The notes under the pieces: generated by a model
Databases searched by the model: none
What the model was told of the DNA's origin: nothing
What the model saw: the letters and a program-made list of their open reading frames with translations, nothing else
DNA from: Emticicia fluvialis
Lineage (GTDB): Bacteria; Bacteroidota; Bacteroidia; Cytophagales; Spirosomataceae
DNA: 64,000 bases
Assembly (NCBI RefSeq): GCF_024793945.1
Contig: NZ_JANUSD010000007.1
Span: 186,001 to 250,000, forward strand
Reading direction: 5' to 3'
Position numbers and translations under genes: made by a program
Shown here: one piece after another, positions 42,371 to 51,264 of the stretch
Numbering within the stretch: the stretch's first letter is position 1
How the letters are laid out: the number at the start of each line of letters is the position of its first letter

Positions 42371-43132
42371 TCAATGATGTTGCTTGCCATACTTCTTCAG
42401 GGCTGTTTCTACATCCAGTTTTGCAGCTCTTATTAATCCATTGCCTGCTTTTTCTGCGGCGGCTATGTCAATATTATGAATATCGTAGGCTTTGCCTCCC
42501 AGATCAACCATTATTACATCAAAAGTAAAAGCAGTTTCAGTATTGGCTATAAACCAGTGAATGTTGTTCTTCTCGTCTGAAACAGACGAACTGCTGCCCA
42601 CACCGGCCGTTTTTTCAATGGTAGGTTTTATAAGCAGGTGTTTATCTTCCTCTGCTACTTTGTCATAGTGCTTCAGTGCAAATTCACCTTTTAAAACCAA
42701 ATGCGCCGACGACATATTTGAATGCCCATGCGGAATAATAGCACGGCCTTTTTTCATACCAAAAATCTTCCTGATAAAAACTGTTTTTTCAGGCAGCCCA
42801 TCCAGTTTCGGAAACTTAACCATTCTGGTATTTACACCCAGGTCGGGGTAATCAAACCCACGCGTCAGGGTTTCAAAATCAATAAACTTTAACAGCTCGG
42901 ATAATTCTATCTGATTAAAGAGCTTTTCAACCTGCTGCTGCCACAAAACCGGTGGAATCTTTTGCAACTTCAGGTCATTACAAATCTCTGTCAATTGTTT
43001 TGCCCAGTGCGTGGCAACAGGCCTGACCGAACTTGCAAATGCCTGAGAAGTAAATAAACTCTCTAATAAAAAATAATTGAGAGTTGTGCTCAGCATTGTT
43101 TTTCCGAACTCCCGCCGGTTTTGCAACTCCAT
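42371..43132 (-). CDS. Tat-exported cupin-domain protein
   Basis: A 253-aa protein with a twin-arginine signal (NRREFGKTMLSTTLNYFLL) and a cupin fold in the second half: GRAIIPHGHSNMSSAHLVLKGEF gives the HxH and further ligands typical of motif 1, and NNIHWF the later His. Metal binding and a periplasmic location are inferred. The Tat signal suggests a cofactor is loaded before export. No enzyme function is known. It begins 4 bp after the YdeI gene. Confidence 0.75.
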   Translation of the reverse strand: MELQNRREFGKTMLSTTLNYFLLESLFTSQAFASSVRPVATHWAKQLTEICNDLKLQKIPPVLWQQQVEKLFNQIELSELLKFIDFETLTRGFDYPDLGVNTRMVKFPKLDGLPEKTVFIRKIFGMKKGRAIIPHGHSNMSSAHLVLKGEFALKHYDKVAEEDKHLLIKPTIEKTAGVGSSSSVSDEKNNIHWFIANTETAFTFDVIMVDLGGKAYDIHNIDIAAAEKAGNGLIRAAKLDVETALKKYGKQHH

Positions 43133-43136
43133 ACAA

Positions 43137-43733
43137 TTATTTAGGTTTTGGGGTATATTGGTTGGCCCGTTCGTTTCTTTCAGCCAGTGTTACGGTTTCC
43201 AGAATCCTCTTCTTTCTGGTTTCTTCCTGTTTTGCATTCAGCAGCCATTCAAGAATGCCTCTTTTTACCGACCGGGGAAAAGCCTCAAAATAGGCCTTTG
43301 CAGTAGGATTATTATCTAATGCCTGTTGTAAATCTGGCGGATTGATCAGGTTCTCCACGTCATCAAGTGCTGTCCAGTAACCATTTTCTTTGGCGAAATC
43401 AATTATTTTTGTGCCAGGTGCTGTCATTAACCCATCGGCAATCAATTTTTCAACCTTTGCCTTGTTTACTCTGCTCCAGTTGCTTTTAGGATTTCGCCTG
43501 GCAAAAAACTGATAATAAAAATCATCATTACCACTTTTTATTGAACTATCTACCCACCCGAAGCACAGCGCTTCATGTACGGCTTCATCATAAATGACAC
43601 TTGGCACCCCGCTTTGCTTTTTGTATAGCTTTAACCAGATGCTCGTGTGCTTATCGTGGTTATCTGAAAGCCATTGTCTCCAGGCCTTTCTGTTCTCAAA
43701 TGCCATTGCATTAGCCAAATCATTACCAGCCAT
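43137..43733 (-). CDS. YdeI/OmpD-associated family protein
   Basis: A 198-aa soluble protein. The YdeI signature is clear: WRQWLSDNHDKHTSIWLKLYKKQSG near the start, then DEAVHEALCFGWVDSSIKSGN and FARRNPKSNWSRVNKAKVEKL. YdeI-like proteins are linked to resistance to cationic peptides and to envelope stress in other bacteria; the mechanism is not known. It is the first gene of a three-gene operon with a Tat-exported cupin and a secreted esterase. Confidence 0.88.
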   Translation of the reverse strand: MAGNDLANAMAFENRKAWRQWLSDNHDKHTSIWLKLYKKQSGVPSVIYDEAVHEALCFGWVDSSIKSGNDDFYYQFFARRNPKSNWSRVNKAKVEKLIADGLMTAPGTKIIDFAKENGYWTALDDVENLINPPDLQQALDNNPTAKAYFEAFPRSVKRGILEWLLNAKQEETRKKRILETVTLAERNERANQYTPKPK

Positions 43734-43940
43734 AATAAATTCAATACAATAATTAAAAACCGTAATTTAAGAGATTGCAAGCAGTAAGGGCGCGTTTCAA
43801 GCAACAGCAAAACCACAGCCTGCACGCATTTAACAAATATAATAGCAGGCCATGTAAATAGAAAGTATCGTGCAGGTAATTTAAACGGAAGTTTTTAAGA
43901 GGGGCGAGTGTGCAAAAATTGATAAATGCCTGTAAAAAAT

Positions 43941-43967
43941 CAGAGGTACCTTTTCTGGGTACCTCTG
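43941..43967 (-). terminator. Terminator of rlmN
   Basis: A perfect 10-bp stem CAGAGGTACC/GGTACCTCTG with a 7-base loop; on the minus strand it is followed by ATTTTTTACA. Confidence 0.85.
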
Positions 43968-43972
43968 GTAGT

Positions 43973-45022
43973 TTAAGCTGCTACTGTGGGCTCTTTTATG
44001 GCCAGTTGACCACAGGCGGCGTCAATATCTTTCCCACGGCTTCGGCGTACATTTACTATTACGCCTTTATCTTCCAGAAATCTTGCAAATTTACCGAGTT
44101 TGTCTTCTGTAGTATTTACAAAGTCTGCTTCTGCAATGGGGTTATATTCTATGATATTCACTTTTGCAGGTACTTTCTTGGTAAACTCCCACAATTCTTT
44201 AGCATCCTGCAGGCTATCGTTGAAATCATTAAAAACTATGTACTCGAACGTTATCCGGTTACCTGTCTTTTTATAGAAATAATTCAAGGCAGTAGCCAGG
44301 TTTTTCAACGAATTGGTTTCGTTAATGGGCATAATCTCGTTACGCTTTACATCATTGGCGGCGTGCAACGACAAAGCCAGATTAAACTTCACGCCATCAT
44401 CACCCAGTTTCTGAATCATCTTGGCTATACCTGCAGTACTGACGGTAATACGTTTCGGCGACCACCCCAAGCCATCAGGAGATGTAATTCTGTCTATCGA
44501 TTCAATCATACTGGCATAATTCAACAAGGGTTCACCCATACCCATATATACTATATTGGTAAGCGGAGCCTGATAGTGTTCTTCTGCCTGTTGTTTTATT
44601 AATACTACCTGGTCATAAATCTCGGCGGCATCCAGGTTACGCTTGCGGGGCATATAACCGGTTGCACAAAACTTACAGGTGAGCGAACACCCAACCTGCG
44701 ACGACACACAGGCGGTCATACGGTCATCCGCCGGAATCAAGACCCCTTCCACCAGATTACCATCAAACAATCTGAAGCCCGACTTAATGGTTTTATCGTT
44801 CGAAACCTGTTTTCTTAAAACCGATACCGGTCTTATTTCAAAATTCTCTTTCAGTAAATCGCGGGTTTTTAATGAAAGGTTTGTCATTTCATCAAAACTT
44901 CTTGCCGATTTTTTCCAGAGCCATTCTAAAACCTGCTTGGCCCGAAACCCCTGCTCTCCATGGCCCGAAAGCCAGGTTTTCAGTTGGTCGGCAGAAAGCT
45001 TTCTTATATCTTGTTTTTCCAT
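43973..45022 (-). CDS. rlmN: Dual-specificity RNA methyltransferase RlmN
   Basis: Radical-SAM enzyme that methylates C2 of A2503 in 23S rRNA and A37 in some tRNAs. The CX3CX2C cluster ligands are Cys112, Cys116 and Cys119 in GCSLTCKFCATGY, and the second catalytic Cys is near the C-terminus in AACGQLA. From the ATG at 45022 the protein is 349 aa, the normal length. An in-frame ATG 69 bases upstream would add a tail that I judge untranslated. A promoter-like TTTG-N21-GAACTTTG precedes it. Confidence 0.95.
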   Translation of the reverse strand: MEKQDIRKLSADQLKTWLSGHGEQGFRAKQVLEWLWKKSARSFDEMTNLSLKTRDLLKENFEIRPVSVLRKQVSNDKTIKSGFRLFDGNLVEGVLIPADDRMTACVSSQVGCSLTCKFCATGYMPRKRNLDAAEIYDQVVLIKQQAEEHYQAPLTNIVYMGMGEPLLNYASMIESIDRITSPDGLGWSPKRITVSTAGIAKMIQKLGDDGVKFNLALSLHAANDVKRNEIMPINETNSLKNLATALNYFYKKTGNRITFEYIVFNDFNDSLQDAKELWEFTKKVPAKVNIIEYNPIAEADFVNTTEDKLGKFARFLEDKGVIVNVRRSRGKDIDAACGQLAIKEPTVAA

Positions 45023-45162
45023 ATTTTCTTCAACTATTTTGCAAAGTTCTGAAATTATCGGGGGTTTTACCAAAATATGCTGAATTATCATAATTCATAC
45101 CCCGATTGAAGTAAACAATAATGTGCTAACAGAAGTTTGTTAATTGAAAGAATTAAACAAAA

Positions 45163-45960
45163 ATGAAAAGATTTTCAAACAAGGTTGTCTGGATTACGGG
45201 GGCTTCTTCCGGCATCGGCGAAGCCACCGCTTATGAATTTGCCAAAGAAGGCGCAAGACTGGTTCTATCGGCAAGGCGCCTGGATGAGCTTCTGAGGGTT
45301 AAACAAAACACAGGCCTGCCTTATGCCGATGTGCTGGTTTTACCAATTGATGTAGAGCGCCAGGATGAGTTTCCGGAAAAAGTACAGGCTGTTATCAGGC
45401 ATTTCGGCAGGATTGATGTGTTGTTCAACAATGCCGGGATATCACAACGAAGTTCAGTAGCTGAAAGCAGTATGGAGGTGTACCGCAAAATTATGGATAT
45501 CAATTTCTTTGGTGTGATAGCGCTAACGAAAGCGGTTTTGCCTGTAATGGTAGAACAGAAATCGGGCCATATTGCTGTTACAAGCAGTATATCTGGCAAG
45601 TTGGGTACGCCTATGCGCTCAGGCTATTGCGCTACCAAGCACGCCCTGCATGGTTTTTTTGATTCTTTGCGTGCCGAGGTCTGGAAAGAGAAAATAAATG
45701 TAACCATTATTTGCCCGGGTTATATACATACAGATATATCAATCAATGCCATAGCAGGTGATGGTGGGAAACATGGTAAAATGGATAAAAATCAGGAAAC
45801 GGGAATATCGCCGGAAGCATGTGCAAGCGAGATTGTAAATGCCATTGCCAAAGGCAAAGAAGAGGTGTACATCGGGCGTAAAGAAGTAATGGGTGTGTAC
45901 CTGAAAAGGTTCTTCCCGGGTATTCTTTCAAAAATTGTTAGAAACCAAATGCCCAAATAA
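45163..45960 (+). CDS. Short-chain dehydrogenase/reductase
   Basis: A 265-aa classical SDR: TGASSGIG (12-19), NNAG (89-92), catalytic Ser in SSISG (about 141-145), Tyr155 and Lys159 in YCATK, then the PGYIHTDIS tract after the active site. It resembles the DHRS7B/SDR32C group, but the substrate is unknown. The C-terminal extension with KRFFPGILSKIVRNQMPK could contact a membrane. It is monocistronic and ends at a strong hairpin. Confidence 0.88.
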   Translation: MKRFSNKVVWITGASSGIGEATAYEFAKEGARLVLSARRLDELLRVKQNTGLPYADVLVLPIDVERQDEFPEKVQAVIRHFGRIDVLFNNAGISQRSSVAESSMEVYRKIMDINFFGVIALTKAVLPVMVEQKSGHIAVTSSISGKLGTPMRSGYCATKHALHGFFDSLRAEVWKEKINVTIICPGYIHTDISINAIAGDGGKHGKMDKNQETGISPEACASEIVNAIAKGKEEVYIGRKEVMGVYLKRFFPGILSKIVRNQMPK

Positions 45961-45994
45961 TATTCGGCAAAAATTACAATTGATAAAATTTTAA

Positions 45995-46022
45995 ACAAAG
46001 GCTCCAAAACTGGAGCCTTTGT
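45995..46022 (+). terminator. Terminator of the SDR gene
   Basis: A 12-bp perfect stem ACAAAGGCTCCA/TGGAGCCTTTGT with an AAAC loop, followed by CTTTTCC. It separates the SDR gene from the SusC pair downstream. Confidence 0.85.
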
Positions 46023-46209
46023 CTTTTCCAGGAATAATACAACACTATTTGGCCTATTGTCCATTTATTTGTAAAAAAAATTAAAAATTTACTTTTTTTT
46101 AATTTCACTTGACATTTTAACAAAAAAACTTACTAATTTAACGCCTCAATAGGTGGCCTAACCCATGTATTGCATTTACTAAACTAAAAAAACAAACTAA
46201 ACAAACTGT

Positions 46210-49200
46210 ATGAGGAAACTTCTACTTGCCAGCATAATGCTGGTATTGGGTAGCTATGCTTATGCCCAAAATGTCAATGTAACTGGAAAAGTTACGGCTG
46301 ATGATGGCTCCGTTCTACCAGGAGTGAGTGTCGTAGTAAAAGGCACTAATCAAGGTGTTCAAACAGATGCAAGTGGTATCTACAAAATTTCTGCAAAGAA
46401 AGGCGCCTCTCTATTATTCAGTTTTATTGGCTTTGAATCGCAAACCATTGCAATTGGTAACTCATCTACTATTGATGTAACACTTAAAGCCGATGCGGCT
46501 CAGCTGAACGAAGTAGTTGTAACAGCTCAGGGTATTCGTAAAAACCTGAGAGAGGTTGGTTACGCTTATTCAAAAGTTAGTACAGAAGACGTAACGGTGG
46601 GTCGTTCTCCGCAGTTAGCTCAGGCACTTTCTGGTAAAGTAACCGGTTTGGCGGTCTACAACGTTAACAATAGCGTTGACCCACAGGTGAAAGTGGTATT
46701 ACGTGGTTTCCGCTCATTGACGGGTAACAACGAAGCCCTTATTGTTCTTGATGGTATTCAGACCACCTCTACTGTGCTTGCGCTAATTAACCCTAATGAT
46801 ATCGAAAACATCTCGATTCTTAAAGGTGGCCAGGCCGCAACTCTTTATGGTTCGGCCGGTATCAACGGTGCTTTGGTAATTACCACTAAAAAAGGTACAA
46901 AAGGTAAACTTAAAGTAAATTACTCTAATAGTACAAACCTTGAGCAAATCAGCTTTTTACCTGAGTTTCAGGATAAATATGGTTCTGGTTCTCACTACTA
47001 CCCTTCTTATGGCTCGGCAGGTTACAGCAGCGACCCCCTTGTGCGTATGAAAGGCAACTGGCGTTCTTATGAAAACCAACAATTCGGTGACCCTTTTGAT
47101 GGTTCGCTTCGTCAGTTAGGCCGTTCGGCATCAGATGGTACCACAAACATTTTACCATACGCAGCTGTAAAAAATGCGCGTTACAAAGCATTTGATACTG
47201 GCGTATCAATGAACAACCAGATTGGTTTTACCGGTGGTGACGAAAACGGCACCTACTATATGTCGTTAGAAAATCAGAAAATTCAGGGCATTGTACCTGG
47301 CGATAAAAGTGAAAGAACAGGTGCTAGGGTTGCCTCATCAAGAGACTACAACAAACTAAATGTAGGTTTCAATGCAAGTTATACACAGGCAAAATATGAC
47401 AGAACAAACTCAGACTTCTATAACGACGTAATCAACCAGCCTGCCAACCTTCCACTACAGGATTATCGCGACTGGCAAAACAACAAATTTGCTAATCCGA
47501 ATGCCTTTTTTAACGATTACTACAACAACCCTTACTTTAACGCAGATAACCAACGTAGGGTTTATAAAGATGCAAACATTTCAGGAACGCTTAGCTTAAC
47601 TTATAAAGTTACCCCTTGGGCAACATTAAGCAACCGCCTGGGTGCTATGAATAACTCACGTACACAGAAAAGTACTACAGGTAAGTTCTTGTATTCAGAC
47701 TACGCCAAAACCAAGGCTTTTATTGCTGAACCTTTCTATCGTGATGGTGACGGTACTGGTGTTTATCGTGCCGTTACTGACATATTAGGTGGGGTTACAG
47801 ATTACACCAAAACTGAAAACGTAATCAATAATGAATTTCAGTTGACGTTAGAAAAAGACTTCGGCCCGTTTGCTAATAAATTAATTTTAGGTAATAGTGT
47901 TTATCAAAAGTATATCAAAGAAGTACAGGTTGGTTCAAGCTCAATTGTGGTACCTGGTGTTTACAACGTTTCGAACCGTCAGGGTGAGTTAACAGGTTTC
48001 GAAAACACTTACATGAACCGTCGCGTAGGCTACTATGCTGACTTATCAAGCAACTTCAAAAACTGGCTGATTCTGAACGGCACTTTCCGGTATGATCAGA
48101 CATCGCTATTCTATAAACCGGGTCGCCCTAAAAACCTTTGGTCGTACCCTTATTATGGCGTTGCGCTATCATTTATCCCTACCGATGCGTTCCCATCGCT
48201 TAAAAGCAATGTGTTGAACTACGCCAAATTACGTGTTAATTACAACAAAAACGCAAATGACAATATTGACGTTTATGGCCTTGACCTGACATATCCAAAT
48301 GGCGCTAACTTCCCATTTGGTAATACGGTAGGTTTAACTGTAGGCAATACTTTGCCTGATGTAAACTTAAAGCCGGAATCGGTAACTTCAGGAGAGATCG
48401 GCGGTGAATTCCAGTTGTTCAACAACCGCGTTAATATTGACGTTTCAGCTTATACCCAGAAATCTGTTGGCCAGGTAATTACTGTAAAAGTACCAAACTC
48501 TACCGGCTTCCCGAACTTATTGATTAATGTTGGTGAAACTAAAAACTTCGGTTATGAAGGTGAGTTTAAATACCTTATCTCAAAAGGCACAAAATTCTCA
48601 TGGGATGCCAGTGTAAGGTATTCTTACAATGATAACAAGGTATTGGAATTGTATCCTGGTATAAACGAGTTCGTACTTGCTGATGGCTTCTCGTATGCAA
48701 ATACAAACGTAATAAAAGGTTCTCGCTTCCCGATGCTGAAAACTGATGGGTATCAATATGCCCCTGATGGGTCTGGCTATCGTTTGGTTAGTGCAACTAC
48801 CGGGTATCCGTTGCGTCAGACAACCCTTACCCCAAGAGGTGGCACATTGCCGCGTCACATTGTTGGTCTTGGCTCAAGATTGAATTATGGCAACTTTACA
48901 TTTACGTTTAACTTCGAATATCGTGGAGGCAACTATATGTTTAGCGACCTAGGACGTCAGATGACCTTTACCGGTTCTGGTAAATGGACAGAAAACAGAA
49001 CTGACCAGATTTTCCCGAACTCTGCTTACTTAGATGATAAAGGTAAAGTAGTACCTAACACTACCGTTAAGGTACGTGAACCTGAGTACGCTCTTTGGGT
49101 TGACCAATACCGGAATATTGCAGAGAACTTCGTAGCTCCGGCCTGGTTCATTAAACTGCGTGATATCAACCTTTCTTACAGCGTTCCGCAAAGTTTCCTT

Positions 49201-49392
49201 ACCAAAACAAAAATATTCTCTGGTGCGAGCATAGCTCTGTACGGTCGTAACCTGTTTACTATAGTAGACAAATTGAACTACTACACAGACCCTGAGTATA
49301 GCAGAAGTACAGGAAACGGCTTAGGTCTTAACAGTACTGGCCAAACCCCTCCTGTGCGCCAGTACGGTGTAAACGTTAACCTTACATTTTAA
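46210..49392 (+). CDS. SusC/RagA-family TonB-linked outer-membrane protein (pair 1)
   Basis: A 1060-aa TonB-dependent transporter: signal peptide, a CarboxypepD-regulatory-like domain (about 20-105, VTGKVTADDGSVLPGVSVVVKG), a plug domain (about 115-225), and a 22-strand barrel ending in the aromatic VNVNLTF. It imports oligomers handed over by its SusD partner. The first 110 residues and the untranslated leader are almost the same as those of the second SusC gene, while the barrels differ widely. No sigma/anti-sigma or enzyme gene is attached, so the substrate cannot be read. Confidence 0.95.
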   Translation: MRKLLLASIMLVLGSYAYAQNVNVTGKVTADDGSVLPGVSVVVKGTNQGVQTDASGIYKISAKKGASLLFSFIGFESQTIAIGNSSTIDVTLKADAAQLNEVVVTAQGIRKNLREVGYAYSKVSTEDVTVGRSPQLAQALSGKVTGLAVYNVNNSVDPQVKVVLRGFRSLTGNNEALIVLDGIQTTSTVLALINPNDIENISILKGGQAATLYGSAGINGALVITTKKGTKGKLKVNYSNSTNLEQISFLPEFQDKYGSGSHYYPSYGSAGYSSDPLVRMKGNWRSYENQQFGDPFDGSLRQLGRSASDGTTNILPYAAVKNARYKAFDTGVSMNNQIGFTGGDENGTYYMSLENQKIQGIVPGDKSERTGARVASSRDYNKLNVGFNASYTQAKYDRTNSDFYNDVINQPANLPLQDYRDWQNNKFANPNAFFNDYYNNPYFNADNQRRVYKDANISGTLSLTYKVTPWATLSNRLGAMNNSRTQKSTTGKFLYSDYAKTKAFIAEPFYRDGDGTGVYRAVTDILGGVTDYTKTENVINNEFQLTLEKDFGPFANKLILGNSVYQKYIKEVQVGSSSIVVPGVYNVSNRQGELTGFENTYMNRRVGYYADLSSNFKNWLILNGTFRYDQTSLFYKPGRPKNLWSYPYYGVALSFIPTDAFPSLKSNVLNYAKLRVNYNKNANDNIDVYGLDLTYPNGANFPFGNTVGLTVGNTLPDVNLKPESVTSGEIGGEFQLFNNRVNIDVSAYTQKSVGQVITVKVPNSTGFPNLLINVGETKNFGYEGEFKYLISKGTKFSWDASVRYSYNDNKVLELYPGINEFVLADGFSYANTNVIKGSRFPMLKTDGYQYAPDGSGYRLVSATTGYPLRQTTLTPRGGTLPRHIVGLGSRLNYGNFTFTFNFEYRGGNYMFSDLGRQMTFTGSGKWTENRTDQIFPNSAYLDDKGKVVPNTTVKVREPEYALWVDQYRNIAENFVAPAWFIKLRDINLSYSVPQSFLTKTKIFSGASIALYGRNLFTIVDKLNYYTDPEYSRSTGNGLGLNSTGQTPPVRQYGVNVNLTF

Positions 49393-49414
49393 TCAACATT
49401 ATCATTGACTAAAC

Positions 49415-50962
49415 ATGAAATTAAAATCATTTATTATATCAGCTCTGGTTGTTTTGGTTGGTAGTAGCTGTAAGGAGTCTTACTTCGACATTAACACTAA
49501 CCCTAACTCCCTACCTACTGCTTCGCCAAACTACGTATTTACCAATGCACTGAACGTTTCAGCCAATAACATTGCCGGCAATACAAACACAGGAGGTTCA
49601 AGCGAAATTGGCTTTTATTGGGCCGGACAATGGACACAAGGTAACGGGTACATCATTAATACCGCCCAGTTTGCCTATAACTTTACCAACGGAGATTTTA
49701 ACTATTGGGATGGCTATTATGATAACCTTCAGGATTACGAATATGTAATTAAAAATGCTGATGCCAATAATCAAGCCTTCTTAAAAGGACCAGCTAAAGT
49801 AATGAAAGCTATGTTGTTTCAACAACTGGTTGATATGTATGGCAATGTGCCTTATACTGATGCATTGAAGGGAACGGCTTCTTTGGCTCCGAAATTTGAT
49901 GATCAGAAAACAGTATATGAAAACCTGATTAAGTTGTTGGATGAAGCCATCGGAGACCTGAAAGCCAATGCTTTTGCAAGTGCATTTTCTGGTTCTGACA
50001 TTGTATTCAAAGGAAACAATACTAAATGGATTCAGTTTGCTAACTCTTTGAAATTGCGTATACTGATTCGCCAAACAAAAATTTCGGGAAGAGATTCTTA
50101 TATTAAACCTGAAATCAACAAAATTGTCAGCGAAGGTACAGGCTTTATTACCGGTGAAGATGTAGGCCTGGGTGGTTCATCGTTCTTCCTTGCCACTGCC
50201 GGAAAATTAAACCCTGTGTATGACCGTTGGGGATATGACGCAAATGGTGCTAAAAGAGCATTGAATAACTATCCTCGCCCAACACAATTCCTAATTAACA
50301 GCCTTAAAGCAGCGGGTGATACCCTTCGTATGAAGAGAATTGCTTATGCTAACAGTGGCGAAAACGGCAGCGCACCAGGTACAAGCATTTTGAAAGAACT
50401 AGCGGCAAACTATTCAGGCACACCATTTGGTGTTAGTTCAGGTTACCTACCTGCCAATACTGTATCTTTAGGACCAAGCCTAATTGTAAAAGGTGAATAC
50501 AACAGACCTTATATTTTGATGACTGCTTCTGAAGTTCAGTTTTTATTGGCAGAAGCAAAACAGCGATATGCCGATGTTACGCTTCCAAAAACCGCTAAAG
50601 AGTATTTTGAAGAAGGTATCAAACAATCTTTCCGTGTTTTGGGGGCTAGCACTTCAGGTGCCGAAGCTTACAAAGGAAGTGGCATTGTAAACTATGACTG
50701 GGATGCTTCATCAGATAAACTAGCAGCCATTGCTATTCAGAAATGGATTTCGTTTGTAAACTTTAACGGTCTTGAAGCGTGGGCTGAATACAGAAGAACT
50801 AATCTTCCGGTTACGCCTCAAACTATCCAATTACCTGGTGAAACCAAACGTCCGCTTCGTTTCTTCTATCCGGGCACTGAATTGGGTTCTAACGGTGAAA
50901 ATGTAAAAGCACAAGGTACGATAGATGTATTCACGACCAGAATTTTCTGGGATGTAGACTAA
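49415..50962 (+). CDS. SusD/RagB-family nutrient-binding lipoprotein (pair 1)
   Basis: A 515-aa surface lipoprotein (lipobox GSSC, Cys19) of the SusD-like group that covers the SusC barrel and binds the ligand. It starts with YFDINTNPNSLPTASPNYVFTNAL, the signature of the SusD-like_2 branch, has TPR-type helices, and ends with the common LEAWAEYRRT and FYPGTELGSNGENV tracts. It lies 22 bp behind its SusC. A strong hairpin follows, so this pair is a unit of two genes. Confidence 0.92.
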   Translation: MKLKSFIISALVVLVGSSCKESYFDINTNPNSLPTASPNYVFTNALNVSANNIAGNTNTGGSSEIGFYWAGQWTQGNGYIINTAQFAYNFTNGDFNYWDGYYDNLQDYEYVIKNADANNQAFLKGPAKVMKAMLFQQLVDMYGNVPYTDALKGTASLAPKFDDQKTVYENLIKLLDEAIGDLKANAFASAFSGSDIVFKGNNTKWIQFANSLKLRILIRQTKISGRDSYIKPEINKIVSEGTGFITGEDVGLGGSSFFLATAGKLNPVYDRWGYDANGAKRALNNYPRPTQFLINSLKAAGDTLRMKRIAYANSGENGSAPGTSILKELAANYSGTPFGVSSGYLPANTVSLGPSLIVKGEYNRPYILMTASEVQFLLAEAKQRYADVTLPKTAKEYFEEGIKQSFRVLGASTSGAEAYKGSGIVNYDWDASSDKLAAIAIQKWISFVNFNGLEAWAEYRRTNLPVTPQTIQLPGETKRPLRFFYPGTELGSNGENVKAQGTIDVFTTRIFWDVD

Positions 50963-51264
50963 CAACCTGGTACCGATAAAAAAAAGACAACAGGCGTACC
51001 TGTTGTCTTTTTTTTATACCTCAACAAATACAAATTATTAAGAAAACCGGTTTAGCATAGCAAAATATATCTGTTTGTCTGCTAAACTTCAGGTTGCCCT
51101 TCGTCGAAAAATAAATCAGAAAAATCGTTACAAGAAATTAATTCATCTAAAAAGATATTTAAATTTTTTTAAAAAGTATCTCAAATTTCAAAAAAACACT
51201 ATACCTTAGTACCAAAGTACAAACGTATTGTATAATTAATTAGCTAAACAAACTAACGAACTGT
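50963..51264. other. 302-bp spacer between the two SusC/SusD pairs
   Basis: Holds the terminator of pair 1 and, near 51240, a leader CTAAACAAACTAACGAACTG that resembles the leader of pair 1. A near-consensus TACCTTAG (51202-51209) could be the -7 box of pair 2. No gene is seen. Confidence 0.5.
50981..51012 (+). terminator. Terminator between the two SusC/SusD pairs
   Basis: AAAAAGACAACAGG pairs with CCTGTTGTCTTTTT around a CGTA loop, followed by more T. It ends the first SusC/SusD unit. Confidence 0.9.
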
